A stretch of 53,784 nucleotides of DNA from Thiotrichaceae bacterium. GTDB lineage: Bacteria > Pseudomonadota > Gammaproteobacteria > Thiotrichales > Thiotrichaceae. Both the position numbers and the translations under genes were made by a program. Each line of letters opens with the position of its first letter. Within the stretch, counting starts at the first letter, position 1. A model generated the notes under the pieces. It saw nothing but the letters and a program-made list of their open reading frames with translations. It was not told where the DNA came from and made no database searches. Positions 24,755 to 34,823 of this stretch are shown here, one piece after another. The stretch is taken from assembly GCA_026989335.1 (NCBI GenBank), contig JALSJN010000058.1, positions 1-53,784 of the forward strand, written 5' to 3'.

Positions 24755-27013
24755 ATGGATAGCCCTATGAAAGCAACAATACCCCAATACAATGACAGCA
24801 TTAATATTAAGCAGTTGGTAAATAATATAGTGCGTGGAAAATGGTTGGTTTTATTATTTGCATTATTAGGTTTGCTTCTGGCATTTCTTTTTGCATTTGG
24901 GCAAGCACCAGTTTATAAAGCAGATGTGCTGTTACAGGTAACGTCTGACAAAAATAAACTTCCCGGAATTGATTTATTTACGGGAGAGTCAACGGCCGAA
25001 ACAGAGCTTAAGTTAATAACCTCTAGAAATAACTTGGCGAAAGTTGTAAAAAAATTAAAGCTAAACATTACGGCTAAACCGAAAAAAGTACCTTTATTCG
25101 GAAATCTTTATAAAAACCTGTTTAATAAAAGGGGGTTGGATAAGCCATCGTTTTCATGGGCTCAAAAGTATGCGTGGGGAGATGAGTTTATACGTATCGA
25201 GAGTTTGAATATTCCGCTTAAGGATGTGGATAAAGAACTGACTATTGTTAGCGAAAAAAATCATCGTTTTGCACTTTTATCAGAAGATAAGAAAATTATC
25301 TTAAGAGGTACGGTAGGAGACTTTGCTCAAAAGGACGTAGTCCACGATACAATAAAAGTTACACCATTAACCTTAAACCTTGGCAATACCAATGAAGCTA
25401 TTCTTCAAATTGAAAACGAGCTAAAGTTTATAGCGAAAGAAAAACCAATAAAAGCTAATGAACAGGCATCATATAGTTTATTTATTTCAGCACTTAAAGG
25501 TAAGTCGGGAACAGAGTATGTTATTCGAAGGTGGTCTGAGCTGAGTATTATTGATGACCTTAAAAAGCGTATAGAAGCTACGGAAGCCGGTGTTCAAACA
25601 GGTATTTTTAGTTTGGGGCTGGAAGGTCAAAATAAAGACGTCATTGTTGCAATATTAGAAAATATTACGGGTAACTATCTACAACAAACCAAGTTTCGTA
25701 GCTCAGAAGACATTACAAAAACGTTGTCATCTTTGCAAGATCAATTGGCTCGCCTTAAAAGTCATAGTGATGCTGCGGAAGAAGATTTAAGGATTTATAG
25801 AACCGAACATCAAACCGCTGATATGTCAGTAGAAACTCAGGCTGCTTTGGGCATCATTGCGGATATTGATACTGAGCTACAACGATTATCTCAGAAGAAA
25901 GATGAGGTCGGTCAAAAATATACAAGCTCTCACCCAATTATTAGAGCGATAGTTTCGCAGGTTGTTAAACTAAAAAAACGCAAAGAGCTAGCACAACAAA
26001 AAGTCTCTGAACTACCAAGAACGCAACAAAAACTATTAAAACTCGATAAAGATTTCAGTGTTGCCAATAAAGCCTATATCGACTTATTAAACAATATACA
26101 GCAAATTAAAATTGCAAAAGCGAGCAGTGGAACAGGAAATATTCACTTGATAGATTCGGCTGCGGCTCACAACAAGCCGGTTAAGCCCAATAAGAAAATG
26201 ATTCTTATTTTGGGGCCTTTATTAGGTGCAATATTAGCTATGCTATTTCTTTTATTAAGACGCTTACTTAATCATAAGGTGGAAAGTCCTGACTCTCTAG
26301 AAAGTGCGTTAAGAATCCCTGTTTATGCTACTGTACCGATGCCTTATAAAGTAGGGCTGACAGGAAAAATTGTGGGTAGTACTCTTAGGCAAAAGTCACT
26401 ACTGGAGATTGGTACAGACTTTTCTCCTGCGGTTGAAAGTTTGCGTTACTTGCGAAGTAATCTACAAGAGATTATTCCAAAAGCTAAAAATAACCGTGTT
26501 ATGTTGACGGCTCCATCTAAAAAGGTCGGGCGCTTTTTTATAACGTCGAATCTTGCGGCTGTTATGGCAGAAGGGGGCAGCAAGGTGTTGTTGATTGATG
26601 CTGATTTACGTGAAGGTAGTTTGCATGAGTTGTTGGATAGAAAAGTGTCACCAGGGTTATCGGAGCTTATTGAAGGCGAAACTGAGCTTAAAGAGGCGAT
26701 ATTTAGTAAAGCGGTAGGCAATGGAACACTGAGCGTTATAACCCGCGGTCTTACCCCGATTAACCCTTCGAAATTATTGTTGAAACAAAGCTTTAGTCAC
26801 TTGATTGAGTCATTATCAGAACAATATGATGTCATCTTGATTGATTCACCTCCGGTTAACGAGGTTTCGGATGCGACGGTTATTGGGAAACAAACAGCCA
26901 CGACCTTGATGGTTGCTCACACCGGTATGCATGCTTTGACGGAGATAGATGATACCGTTAAAACACTATCTTTAGCGGGTGTAAGGACCAATGGTTTTAT
27001 TTTTAACGATTGA
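24755..27013 (+). CDS. Wzc/GumC-type polysaccharide chain-length protein with degenerate kinase domain
   Basis: A 752-aa inner-membrane protein. The Wzz domain lies between membrane segments at about 33-52 and 480-500, with a periplasmic coiled coil. The cytoplasmic part is a BY-kinase fold. Walker A' (VLLIDADLREG) and Walker B (VILIDSPPV) are intact, but Walker A reads APSKKVGRFF (586-595), lacking the GKS/T lysine and hydroxyl residue. The C terminus (GFIFND) has no tyrosine cluster. It probably controls length or assembly without kinase activity. ATG 24755 follows AGGAACGAG. First gene of the locus. Confidence 0.88.
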   Translation: MDSPMKATIPQYNDSINIKQLVNNIVRGKWLVLLFALLGLLLAFLFAFGQAPVYKADVLLQVTSDKNKLPGIDLFTGESTAETELKLITSRNNLAKVVKKLKLNITAKPKKVPLFGNLYKNLFNKRGLDKPSFSWAQKYAWGDEFIRIESLNIPLKDVDKELTIVSEKNHRFALLSEDKKIILRGTVGDFAQKDVVHDTIKVTPLTLNLGNTNEAILQIENELKFIAKEKPIKANEQASYSLFISALKGKSGTEYVIRRWSELSIIDDLKKRIEATEAGVQTGIFSLGLEGQNKDVIVAILENITGNYLQQTKFRSSEDITKTLSSLQDQLARLKSHSDAAEEDLRIYRTEHQTADMSVETQAALGIIADIDTELQRLSQKKDEVGQKYTSSHPIIRAIVSQVVKLKKRKELAQQKVSELPRTQQKLLKLDKDFSVANKAYIDLLNNIQQIKIAKASSGTGNIHLIDSAAAHNKPVKPNKKMILILGPLLGAILAMLFLLLRRLLNHKVESPDSLESALRIPVYATVPMPYKVGLTGKIVGSTLRQKSLLEIGTDFSPAVESLRYLRSNLQEIIPKAKNNRVMLTAPSKKVGRFFITSNLAAVMAEGGSKVLLIDADLREGSLHELLDRKVSPGLSELIEGETELKEAIFSKAVGNGTLSVITRGLTPINPSKLLLKQSFSHLIESLSEQYDVILIDSPPVNEVSDATVIGKQTATTLMVAHTGMHALTEIDDTVKTLSLAGVRTNGFIFND

Positions 27014-27349
27014 TATTCAAGCCAAAACTTAGCGTCACCAGTTATTAAATGAGACTTTCGCAAGAGTCAGTGCGAAGAAGCGAATCTCTAAAAATCGAGT
27101 TGCCCGGTTAAAGCTAGCCTTAGCACGTGAGTTATGATGAATTAATACTCACATTATTCTTACTTTTACGGTGCTTTGTGTAAAGAACTTTAGTAAAATG
27201 TAGGTGAGACAGAGCCTTGCTGTATCACGTAAAAGGCCAAAATTTGGTTGTATTATTATCCCCATAGGAATGCTTGACGAGAAACGTAGCTCTAATAGGC
27301 TAATCAATATCAGACAGCCTCTAGATAACCCCATCATGTAGCATTGTAA
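27014..27349 (+). other. 336-nt gap with a repeated leader unit and a possible gene remnant
   Basis: No intact gene. 27050-27130 resembles the operon leader at 24390-24480, sharing exactly CTAAAAATCGAGTT (27088-27101 and 24434-24447). From 27208 a plus-strand frame reads RQSLAVSRKRPKFGCIIIPI and on to a stop at 27340. It recalls the C-terminal part of helicase-like restriction proteins but has no start. Confidence 0.5.
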
Positions 27350-28579
27350 ATGAGTTCATATTCCAAATCTTTTTCGATTATTTTTTTAATCGTACTTTTA
27401 TTTTCCTGTTCGTTTTATTTTTACGGCTACGATGCTACGTGGCACTTATGGAATATTCATACAATGAGCCCTCAGTTTGCGGATGTAAGGACAATTACAC
27501 ACGGTGCTGAATCTTACGCTCAGGGTTTTGATCCTTTGTATAATAACCCTGAAGACCCTTGGCAACGAAAGCTGGCTTATCCACGTATTTGGCAGGGCTT
27601 ATTTTCACTAGGGTTAAATTCAAGTCATAGTATTGCCATGGGTGTTGCTTGGTTGAGTGCGTTTTTAATGGGTATCGGCTTACTTTTAAAAGATGCAGAT
27701 AATAAAACGCTTTTTTTTGTATTTCTTATAGTGCTTTCCCCAGCAACCTTATTAGGTGTTGAGCGGGGGACCTTAGATTTATTAATGTTTTTTATACTAA
27801 CGTTGGCCATTCTTGCAATTCAACGTTCTTATTTTTTATCAGCAGCTTTTATCTTTACCGGCTATATTTTAAAACTATTTCCGATCTTTGCTTGGATTTT
27901 GTTTGTAAAAGGTGAGCGAACAAAATTTATAATTTCAACCTTAGGTGCTTTTTTTCTAGTTGGCTTGTATATCGCTTTTAATTACGAAGATTTTAAGTTT
28001 ATATGGTCTTATGTGCCGAGAAGTACCGACATTAGTTTTGGTCGAAATGTATTTTGGATGGCTGTTGCTCAAAGTAATGAAACTATAGCCTTGGTGGCTA
28101 AACTATTATCATTTGTTGTAATTGCTACAGCTTTTGGCTTAGCTTATTTCGACCCTTTCAAGTCTAGGACAAAGGCCGTTATAGGGCATCAAAATAATGA
28201 GCAACTTTATCAGGATGGGTTTCGTGTTGGAGCCACTCTCTATATCTATATTTTTCTCTTATTTGGTAATAGTTGGGATTATCGTTTGATATTTTTAATT
28301 TTTACCATTCCGCAGCTATTGAAGTGGTCAGGTGGGGCTGAGAATACAGAAAGTGGGCTGATAAAAAATATCTCAAAGCTGGCATTGATGACTATTATTC
28401 TTTCATTTTGGTATTTAATGGTTGTCAAATTGTTTAGCGTTATGCCTTACGGCAAGAAGATTGCTTTTATCCTGGATGAAGTTAATAACTGGGTGGTATT
28501 TATTACACTTTTATATCTTTTATTCTGGTCACTACCTATAAAAATTAAAGCATTAATAGGTAAACGGAGTTATATCTAA
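27350..28579 (+). CDS. polytopic membrane protein, GT-C/DUF2029-like glycosyltransferase candidate
   Basis: A 409-aa protein with about ten membrane helices. The first outside loop has DVRTITHGAESYAQGFDPLYN and KLAYPRIWQGLF, which fits the polyprenyl-linked GT-C mannosyl/arabinosyltransferase pattern (GT87, DUF2029) with its acidic residue and DP/YP motifs. A role in adding a sugar from a lipid donor in the periplasm is inferred. It could also be an unusual polymerase. ATG 27350 has little ribosome-site signal. Confidence 0.55.
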   Translation: MSSYSKSFSIIFLIVLLFSCSFYFYGYDATWHLWNIHTMSPQFADVRTITHGAESYAQGFDPLYNNPEDPWQRKLAYPRIWQGLFSLGLNSSHSIAMGVAWLSAFLMGIGLLLKDADNKTLFFVFLIVLSPATLLGVERGTLDLLMFFILTLAILAIQRSYFLSAAFIFTGYILKLFPIFAWILFVKGERTKFIISTLGAFFLVGLYIAFNYEDFKFIWSYVPRSTDISFGRNVFWMAVAQSNETIALVAKLLSFVVIATAFGLAYFDPFKSRTKAVIGHQNNEQLYQDGFRVGATLYIYIFLLFGNSWDYRLIFLIFTIPQLLKWSGGAENTESGLIKNISKLALMTIILSFWYLMVVKLFSVMPYGKKIAFILDEVNNWVVFITLLYLLFWSLPIKIKALIGKRSYI

Positions 28580-28599
28580 TTCCTCGGTATAAACCATTA

Positions 28600-29940
28600 A
28601 TGACTCAAATTACAAGAGCTGATAATAGAAATAAACGCATAAAGCATACTGCTATTGTAGCGCTTGCTGCAAAGGGGATAAATGCGTTAAGTGGTTTGAT
28701 AACGGTCCCAATTACTCTGAGCTATTTGGGTGCAGAGCAGTTTGGTATTTGGATGGCACTAACAGGTTTTGTGGCTTTTTTATCCTTTACCGACTTGGGT
28801 ATCGGCATTGGCTTGCAAAATGCTTTAACCCGTTGTCATGGTAATGATGATGAGAAAACCCCCAGTTCACTTATTTCGACGGCTTTATTCCTAACCCTGT
28901 TACTGTGTTTGGCGCTCTGTGCGGTCAGTTGGTATCTTATTCCGCAATTTGATTTAACCCGCATCATCAAGTTAATGGGTGAGGGTAATCAACTCACTCT
29001 ACTGCATACGACACAAGCTTTTATTATCGCTTTTGCGATTAGTATCCCGTTGGGAATGATTCAACGTATCTACGATGCCTATCAAAATGGTGTTATCAGC
29101 AATGGCTTATTGGCAGTGGGTCGCCTGTTTAGCCTCGCCAGTGTTTTCATCTCAGTCCAACTAGGTTACTCGCTTGCTGTGATGGTTTTTCTGTATATGA
29201 CTTTACCTTTTGTATTTCTTGCATTAGGCGGCATTTATTTATTTATAAGTAATCCGGTATTAAGGCCATCCCCATTTAAAGTTAAAGCACAGTATATGAA
29301 TCAGATGGTCAGAACAGGCGGCTTGGCTTTATCGGCTCAGGTAGGTGCAGCGATTATGAGTAGCGGGCCATTGCTTTTATTATCCAGCCAGTTTGGTGCG
29401 GTTGCCGTAGTACCTTTTGCGATTACCCAGCGCTTATTAAGTGTGGTGAGCTTAATGACATCTGCGGCGCTGATGCCACTTTGGCCTGCCTATGGTGAGG
29501 CCTATGCCCGCAGTGATAAAGAATGGATCACTGCGACACACAAGAAAGCACTATTGTTTACCCTAGTTATTATTACACCTTTATTTATAGCAATGAGCTT
29601 TTTTGGTCAAGCGCTAATAGAATGGTGGAGTAACGATCCGAATGCTGTACCAAGCTGGAGCCTATTAATGGCGTGTAATGTGTGGGCGTTTGTGATGGCC
29701 GTTAGCCGAGCAAACTCAATGCTTTTAAACGGCACCAATCATTTTAAAGGACAAGCAATCTATGGGCTTATTTTGCCCATCTCAGCATTACTTATAGGTT
29801 ATTATTATGCAGAGAATACTACTTTAGTAATCACATTATGGGTGATGGTTTTATCGGGTGAATTAACGCGCTCACTTTTCCTATGGTGGGAGTCATCCAA
29901 AGTATTAGGTAAAATAAACGGCGGACATGTTACAAACTAA
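28600..29940 (+). CDS. Wzx-type polysaccharide flippase (MOP superfamily)
   Basis: A 446-aa protein with twelve or more membrane helices. It begins IVALAAKGINALSGLITVPITLSYLGAEQFG, which is the polysaccharide-transport family opening, and FTDLGIGIGLQNAL follows. Flips lipid-linked repeat units to the periplasm. It overlaps the polymerase gene by 14 nt. Substrate specificity not readable. Confidence 0.88.
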   Translation: MTQITRADNRNKRIKHTAIVALAAKGINALSGLITVPITLSYLGAEQFGIWMALTGFVAFLSFTDLGIGIGLQNALTRCHGNDDEKTPSSLISTALFLTLLLCLALCAVSWYLIPQFDLTRIIKLMGEGNQLTLLHTTQAFIIAFAISIPLGMIQRIYDAYQNGVISNGLLAVGRLFSLASVFISVQLGYSLAVMVFLYMTLPFVFLALGGIYLFISNPVLRPSPFKVKAQYMNQMVRTGGLALSAQVGAAIMSSGPLLLLSSQFGAVAVVPFAITQRLLSVVSLMTSAALMPLWPAYGEAYARSDKEWITATHKKALLFTLVIITPLFIAMSFFGQALIEWWSNDPNAVPSWSLLMACNVWAFVMAVSRANSMLLNGTNHFKGQAIYGLILPISALLIGYYYAENTTLVITLWVMVLSGELTRSLFLWWESSKVLGKINGGHVTN

Positions 29941-31180
29941 CACTAAAATTTCGGATTATCTTTTGTTATTGGCAACAATAGCTGTTTCGGGTGTGCCTTT
30001 CTTTACGACCAGTACTTTGTACATGCCGTTGTTTGCAGTTTTATTGTTTGTATTTTTATTACGTAATAAAACCTTTGATATTAGTTTTCTGGTGATTATC
30101 TTATTACTTACAACGATTACCGCCATACAGTCCTATGTGTTTAACTTTTTCTCATTACAAACTAGCGTAGGAGTATTTTTGCGGGTTTTAACAGCCTATT
30201 TAGTCATTAAAACCCTAAACGATAAATTCATCCCATATTTTATACAAACCTTATATATAATGGCGATTATTTCATTGCCTTTTTATTTTCTAACTTCTTT
30301 TTCCCCTGTAATAGCTGATGCTTTGAAAGCAGTATCTCATTCAATTCAGTTTCTAAATATCTCACAACAAAACCTCCCTACCGTTATTGTTTACAACCTA
30401 TATCGCGTTCATGAAATCAGAAATACCGGCCCATTTTGGGAACCAGGTGCTTTTGCAGGTTATTTGATTCTTGCTTATATGTTTAATGAATTTATAGAGA
30501 GTCAAAAGCAAAAAAGAATGAGAATTGTTTTATTGATCACGATATTAACGACTTTTTCTACCACGGGCTATTTGGCGCTAAGTGTTTTTTTAGCTTTTTA
30601 CTTTTTTTTTACAATTAAAAGTCCATTGACGAAATTGATTCTTCTTCTTCTTATTCCTGCGAGTAGTTATCTGGCTTATTCAAACTTGGATTTTATAGGT
30701 AAGAAAATTGAGGCTCAAATTGAACGCGCTACCAGTGGAGCAGACCCGTACAGAAAAGATTTGAACACCCAGCGTTTCTTAAATGTATTGCGTGATGTGG
30801 TTGACTTTAAAGGGCATGAAACGGTAGGTCGCGGCTCTAATCCCATCACACGTTACTCTTATAATCCCGATAAACAAATAAGAACAGTAGGACTGACTGA
30901 TATTTTAGTCCGGATGGGCTTGCCGTTTACATTATTGATGTTGATATTGTTGTACTACTCATTGAGTCAGTTTCTTCGCGCTAATAATCAATACTCTCTA
31001 ATCAGTACTTTGGGGTTATTTTCAGCTATTTTGGTGACATTAATGTCGGAAGTTTATTTTAATTTCCCCCTTTACTGGTGTTTATTGTTTCTGCACTTCA
31101 TAGATAAAGACAGCTTCGACAAAGAGATGCATGAAAAAGTATCAGCACCGACAAGATCAGCCGGCGCAGAATACTCATGA
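29927..31180 (+). CDS. O-antigen/exopolysaccharide polymerase-like protein (Wzy)
   Basis: A 417-aa protein with about ten membrane helices and one large outside loop (about 130-180) containing RNTGPFWEPGAFAGYL, the arginine- and glutamate-bearing region typical of Wzy/WaaL-like proteins. A second loop (270-310) has RFLNVLRD and GRGSNPITRYSYN. Expected to polymerise repeat units. Low sequence conservation makes this call rest on topology and context. It shares ATGA with the next gene. Confidence 0.75.
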   Translation: MLQTNTKISDYLLLLATIAVSGVPFFTTSTLYMPLFAVLLFVFLLRNKTFDISFLVIILLLTTITAIQSYVFNFFSLQTSVGVFLRVLTAYLVIKTLNDKFIPYFIQTLYIMAIISLPFYFLTSFSPVIADALKAVSHSIQFLNISQQNLPTVIVYNLYRVHEIRNTGPFWEPGAFAGYLILAYMFNEFIESQKQKRMRIVLLITILTTFSTTGYLALSVFLAFYFFFTIKSPLTKLILLLLIPASSYLAYSNLDFIGKKIEAQIERATSGADPYRKDLNTQRFLNVLRDVVDFKGHETVGRGSNPITRYSYNPDKQIRTVGLTDILVRMGLPFTLLMLILLYYSLSQFLRANNQYSLISTLGLFSAILVTLMSEVYFNFPLYWCLLFLHFIDKDSFDKEMHEKVSAPTRSAGAEYS

Positions 31181-32046
31181 TTTATATTATTACGCCTGTC
31201 TTTAATCGTAAGGGCTTTACTCAAAGTTACTTAAGCGCCTTAATGAAACAAACTAAGCAAAATTTTAAAATTATTATTGTTGATGATGGCTCCACTGATG
31301 GTACGGCTGAAATGATAGAACAGCTATTTCCTGAGGTTATTTTGTTAAAAGAGCTCGGTGATTTGTGGTGGGCAGAAGCGACTAATATTGGTATACGCTA
31401 TGCCATTGATGAGGGTGCTGATTATATCATGACGTTGAATGATGATACTTTACCAGAACCTGATTATATTGAAAATATGCAGCAACAATCGCAACAAAAC
31501 CCTAAGGCACTATTCGGGGCTTTTGCCATTAACGCTGAAAATAATCAGCCTGTTTTTGGTGGCGAAATTTTAAATTGGAAAACAGGTAACTTTGAAAACA
31601 TACTTGATAAGCTTTTGCCTGAGCAATACCAAGGGCTTCATGCCGTGAATGTTTTTCCTGGACGAGGGTTATTGATTCCTGCCGAAGTATTTAAAAATAT
31701 TGGCTTTTATGATTCCGAAAACTTTCCCCAAACAATTGCTGACCTAGACTTTACTGCACGGGCGACTAGTGCAGGCTATAGTATCTATTGTAATTTTGAT
31801 GCGAAAATAAAGATATACCCCGAAGAAAGTGGCGGAGTTTCAATCCGAAAAGAAAAGTCTTGGGTAAACTACTACCGCCATTTATTTAGTATGCGAGGTG
31901 CAGGAAATCTAAAGTGGTTTACCATTTTTGCTTTTAAAAATGCCCCTAAACGCTACTTAATGAGATATTGGTTGATTGGTACGGCAAGAAGAATGGGAGG
32001 ATACTTAATGGAGTGGGGCAAGGAACTTCGGGGAACAGGTAAATAG
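31177..32046 (+). CDS. glycosyltransferase family 2
   Basis: A 289-aa GT-A fold enzyme. TPVFNRKGFTQSYLSALMKQ and VDDGSTDGTAEMI are the nucleotide-binding start, and LNDDTLPEPDYI contains the DXD-like metal site. GRGLLIPAEVFKNIGFYDSE resembles rhamnosyl- or galactofuranosyl-type GT2 enzymes. Works on the cytoplasmic face on the lipid-linked intermediate. The sugar is unknown. Overlaps the polymerase gene by 4 nt. Confidence 0.85.
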   Translation: MIYIITPVFNRKGFTQSYLSALMKQTKQNFKIIIVDDGSTDGTAEMIEQLFPEVILLKELGDLWWAEATNIGIRYAIDEGADYIMTLNDDTLPEPDYIENMQQQSQQNPKALFGAFAINAENNQPVFGGEILNWKTGNFENILDKLLPEQYQGLHAVNVFPGRGLLIPAEVFKNIGFYDSENFPQTIADLDFTARATSAGYSIYCNFDAKIKIYPEESGGVSIRKEKSWVNYYRHLFSMRGAGNLKWFTIFAFKNAPKRYLMRYWLIGTARRMGGYLMEWGKELRGTGK

Positions 32047-32050
32047 TTAA

Positions 32051-33175
32051 ATGAAAAAAGTATTAATTCTATATAAGTTCTTACCCCAATATCGCGTTGA
32101 ATTTTTTGATAAATTGCGGGATGCATTATTAGAGGAGGGGGTTGAGCTAAATTTAGTTTATGGTAAGTTGAAAAATCAAGACGCTAAGAAAAATGATGAG
32201 CGAGATTTACCTTGGGCAAACTATCGAGAGAATAAAATTATAAAATTGGGCTCAACAGAGCTTCTTTGGCAACCTAGTTTAGATATAGCTAAAACGACTG
32301 ATTTAGTGATTGTTGAACAAGCCAATAAGCTATTAGTCAACTACGTTTTAATATTATTATCTAAGCTAACGCCTTTGAAATTTGCTTTTTGGGGGCATGG
32401 TATGGATATGCAGAATAACCCTAATAGTCTTAAAAACCGCTTTAAGTATTTTTTTCTTACCCATTCTGATTATTGGTTTGCATACACACAAGGTGTGAAA
32501 AATCTGTTAGTCAATAAAGGGGTACAGCCTGAAAAAATCACAGTCGTTGATAATGCGATTGATACAGCTACGCTTAAAAGTCAAAATGAGCAATACCCAC
32601 AAAATGAACTCGATCGTCTTAAAAGCGACTTAGGTATACAAGGTGAAAATATTGCCTTGTATTGTGGTGGTATTTATTCCAATAAACGTATTGATTTTTT
32701 ATTGGAGGCCGCTCAACTTATTAAAAATCAAGTGCCCGATTTTAATCTTCTTTTTGTTGGCGCAGGCGCAGATCAATTTAAAGTAATAAAAGCCGCTAAA
32801 CAGTTTGATTGGATACATTATGTGGGCCCTAAATTTGGTTTGGATCGAGTGCCTTACTTTAAAATGTCAAAACTTTTTTTGATGCCTGGACTGGTTGGTT
32901 TGGCAATTCTAGATAGTTTTGCGACACAAACTCCGATGGTGACAACAGAGTATCCGTTTCATAGCCCAGAGATTGAGTATCTTAAAAACAAAGAAAACGG
33001 CTTAATGACCTCGAATGAGGTTACAGGCTACGCAGAAGAAGTGGTTGAGCTACTTAGTAATGAAAAAGCATTGGAAAGGCTAAAAGCAGGATGCTCGGAC
33101 TCTTCTACTTTATACAGTACGGAAAATATGGTTCAAAACTTTAAAAATGGGGTTGTTAAGTGTTTGGCTTCATAA
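32051..33175 (+). CDS. glycosyltransferase family 4 (GT-B)
   Basis: A 374-aa enzyme. The N-terminal half begins [19 protein letters not shown], and the C-terminal half contains [22 protein letters not shown] and the nucleotide-binding [25 protein letters not shown]. The usual E-X7-E motif is altered here (GLAILDSFA), which is seen in some families. Sugar unknown. Its 3' end overlaps the acyltransferase gene by 16 nt. Confidence 0.82.
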   Translation: MKKVLILYKFLPQYRVEFFDKLRDALLEEGVELNLVYGKLKNQDAKKNDERDLPWANYRENKIIKLGSTELLWQPSLDIAKTTDLVIVEQANKLLVNYVLILLSKLTPLKFAFWGHGMDMQNNPNSLKNRFKYFFLTHSDYWFAYTQGVKNLLVNKGVQPEKITVVDNAIDTATLKSQNEQYPQNELDRLKSDLGIQGENIALYCGGIYSNKRIDFLLEAAQLIKNQVPDFNLLFVGAGADQFKVIKAAKQFDWIHYVGPKFGLDRVPYFKMSKLFLMPGLVGLAILDSFATQTPMVTTEYPFHSPEIEYLKNKENGLMTSNEVTGYAEEVVELLSNEKALERLKAGCSDSSTLYSTENMVQNFKNGVVKCLAS

Positions 33176-33711
33176 GGACAAAGCTTCTATCAATACGCGA
33201 CCTCTACTTAGTTAAAGTAAGGTGGAGACGATATTCATTCGGGCATAATTTTCATGCTGGTAGGAATGTGGTTTTATGGGCGAGAAACGGTATTTCTATT
33301 GGAAATAATTGTTATATCGGGCGTAATAGCCAAATAGAATGTAATGTGAAAATTGGTAATGATGTGTTGATTGCAAATAATGTCGCATTTGTTGGGCGTT
33401 ATGATCATCACTATCAGCAGGTTGGTACTCCTACTCGTTTAGCCTCGCAAATTAGAGATCCTGATTATAACTGGTTAGAAAAAGACAGGGTTACGCATGT
33501 CGAGAATGATGTTTGGCTGGGATACGGCGTTATTATTTTAAGTGGCGTTAATATTAAACAAGGGGCTATTGTTGCTGCAGGATCCGTCGTGACGAAAGAT
33601 GTTGAAGCTTATTCTATTTATGCGGGCTGCCCCGCAAAAAAAATTGCAGATAGATTTGAAACAGAGGGAGATATTCATGACCATCTTGAAATATATAATT
33701 CAAAGTATTAG
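33160..33711 (+). CDS. hexapeptide-repeat O-acyltransferase, WcaF/LacA-like
   Basis: A 183-aa left-handed beta-helix protein with repeats such as [30 protein letters not shown] and the closing [25 protein letters not shown]. Probably acetylates a sugar of the repeat unit. The start is GTG 33160 inside the previous gene. The catalytic His is likely in [10 protein letters not shown] weak hairpin (33734-33756, GGTGAG/CTCACC then TTTT) follows the gene. Confidence 0.85.
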   Translation: MFGFIRTKLLSIRDLYLVKVRWRRYSFGHNFHAGRNVVLWARNGISIGNNCYIGRNSQIECNVKIGNDVLIANNVAFVGRYDHHYQQVGTPTRLASQIRDPDYNWLEKDRVTHVENDVWLGYGVIILSGVNIKQGAIVAAGSVVTKDVEAYSIYAGCPAKKIADRFETEGDIHDHLEIYNSKY

Positions 33712-33733
33712 CTTCTTTTCTTAAATTAGATTG

Positions 33734-33760
33734 GGTGAGAATTTGTTTCACTCACCTTTT
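33734..33760 (+). terminator. weak terminator after the acyltransferase gene
   Basis: GGTGAG pairs with CTCACC over 11 nt, and TTTT follows. It may split the locus into two transcription units or only attenuate. Confidence 0.45.
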
Positions 33761-33961
33761 ATCTAAAATTTAGTGATAGGTGGTAGGGAAATACATGGGT
33801 TAAGATATTAAAAAAGATAAACTTAGTTTATTGAAATTAGCTTATTTTTTAATCAAATTTAATCTAAAAAAAAGAGTACTATCATTTAAAGCGTTAGTTG
33901 AAAAATTAAAGTAACAACACTAGCAACTTAATAAAAAGAGTTATAGATTTAGGGTTTGCCA

Positions 33962-34735
33962 TTGTATAGAACATTAAACATTATGGATTATGATGTTTTT
34001 GTTGATGAACTTTCTGAAATAGACATTAAGCCAAAAACAAAACAGATCATAGCCACTATTAACGCACATTCCTATGTGAAGGCTAAAAGCGACCCTGAAT
34101 TTAGTGCTGCTTTGCATGCATCCGATACTATCTTACCGGATGGTGGTGGCATTGTGTTAGCTGCAAAACGTACAGTAAAACAACGTATAAATAGAATTGC
34201 AGGCGCTGACTTGCATAGTCACTTATTACAGCAATTGAATAAAAGCCATGGAAAGTGCTTTTACTTAGGAGCAAGCTTAGAAACACTGGCTAAAATACGC
34301 CAACGATTAACACGTGAATACCCGCATATTATTGTTGCTACATATTCACCTCCTTTTAAAAGTAAGTTTTCCTTAAAAGATAATGCTGAAATGATTAAGA
34401 ATATAAATTCATTTTCACCTGACGTATTATTTATTGGAATGACAGCCCCCAAACAAGAAAAATGGATTGTAGCGCATCGTGATCAATTGGATTTTAAAAT
34501 TGCAGCTCCAATAGGTGCAGTATTTGATTTTTATGCAGGAAAAGCCAAACGTGCACCCTTATGGATGCAAAAAAACCATTTAGAATGGTTACACCGTAGC
34601 TTTAGTAGTTGGCGTTTAGCTAAGCGCTATTTAAGCTCAAACCCGCAATTCATTTTAGACGTTCTTCTTTATAATCATAACAACAAGCCACAGCGGCAAA
34701 AGAGTGATAAGACTATACTCATAAAAACTGATTAA
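33962..34735 (+). CDS. WecG/TagA/CpsF family glycosyltransferase
   Basis: Cytoplasmic GT26 enzyme transferring a sugar (N-acetylmannosaminuronate in WecG) to a lipid-linked acceptor. HSYVKAKSDPEFSAAL, LPDGGGIVLAAKRT, RIAGADL and IGMTAPKQEKWI are the family blocks. I start at TTG 33962 because AGGG at 33951-33954 fits it. TTG 33956 and ATG 33983 are alternatives. A terminator hairpin overlaps its stop. Confidence 0.88.
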   Translation: MYRTLNIMDYDVFVDELSEIDIKPKTKQIIATINAHSYVKAKSDPEFSAALHASDTILPDGGGIVLAAKRTVKQRINRIAGADLHSHLLQQLNKSHGKCFYLGASLETLAKIRQRLTREYPHIIVATYSPPFKSKFSLKDNAEMIKNINSFSPDVLFIGMTAPKQEKWIVAHRDQLDFKIAAPIGAVFDFYAGKAKRAPLWMQKNHLEWLHRSFSSWRLAKRYLSSNPQFILDVLLYNHNNKPQRQKSDKTILIKTD

Positions 34736-34760
34736 AAAACATCAGTTTTGTTCGTTTTTA
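34724..34760 (+). terminator. rho-independent terminator at the end of the GT26 gene
   Basis: AAAACTGAT (34724-34732) pairs with ATCAGTTTT (34741-34749) over an 8-nt loop, followed by a T-rich run. The stem includes the stop codon. It separates the glycosyltransferases from gmd. Confidence 0.75.
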
Positions 34761-34823
34761 TATTCTTCATGCTACAATTAATCCCTTCGATTTCTGCGTT
34801 TTAAATTTTTAAAAAGGTACTTT

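Noticed and set aside
27149..27337. Minus-strand 62-aa frame in the polysaccharide gap
   Set aside because: No ribosome site, and antisense to the more protein-like remnant on the plus strand.
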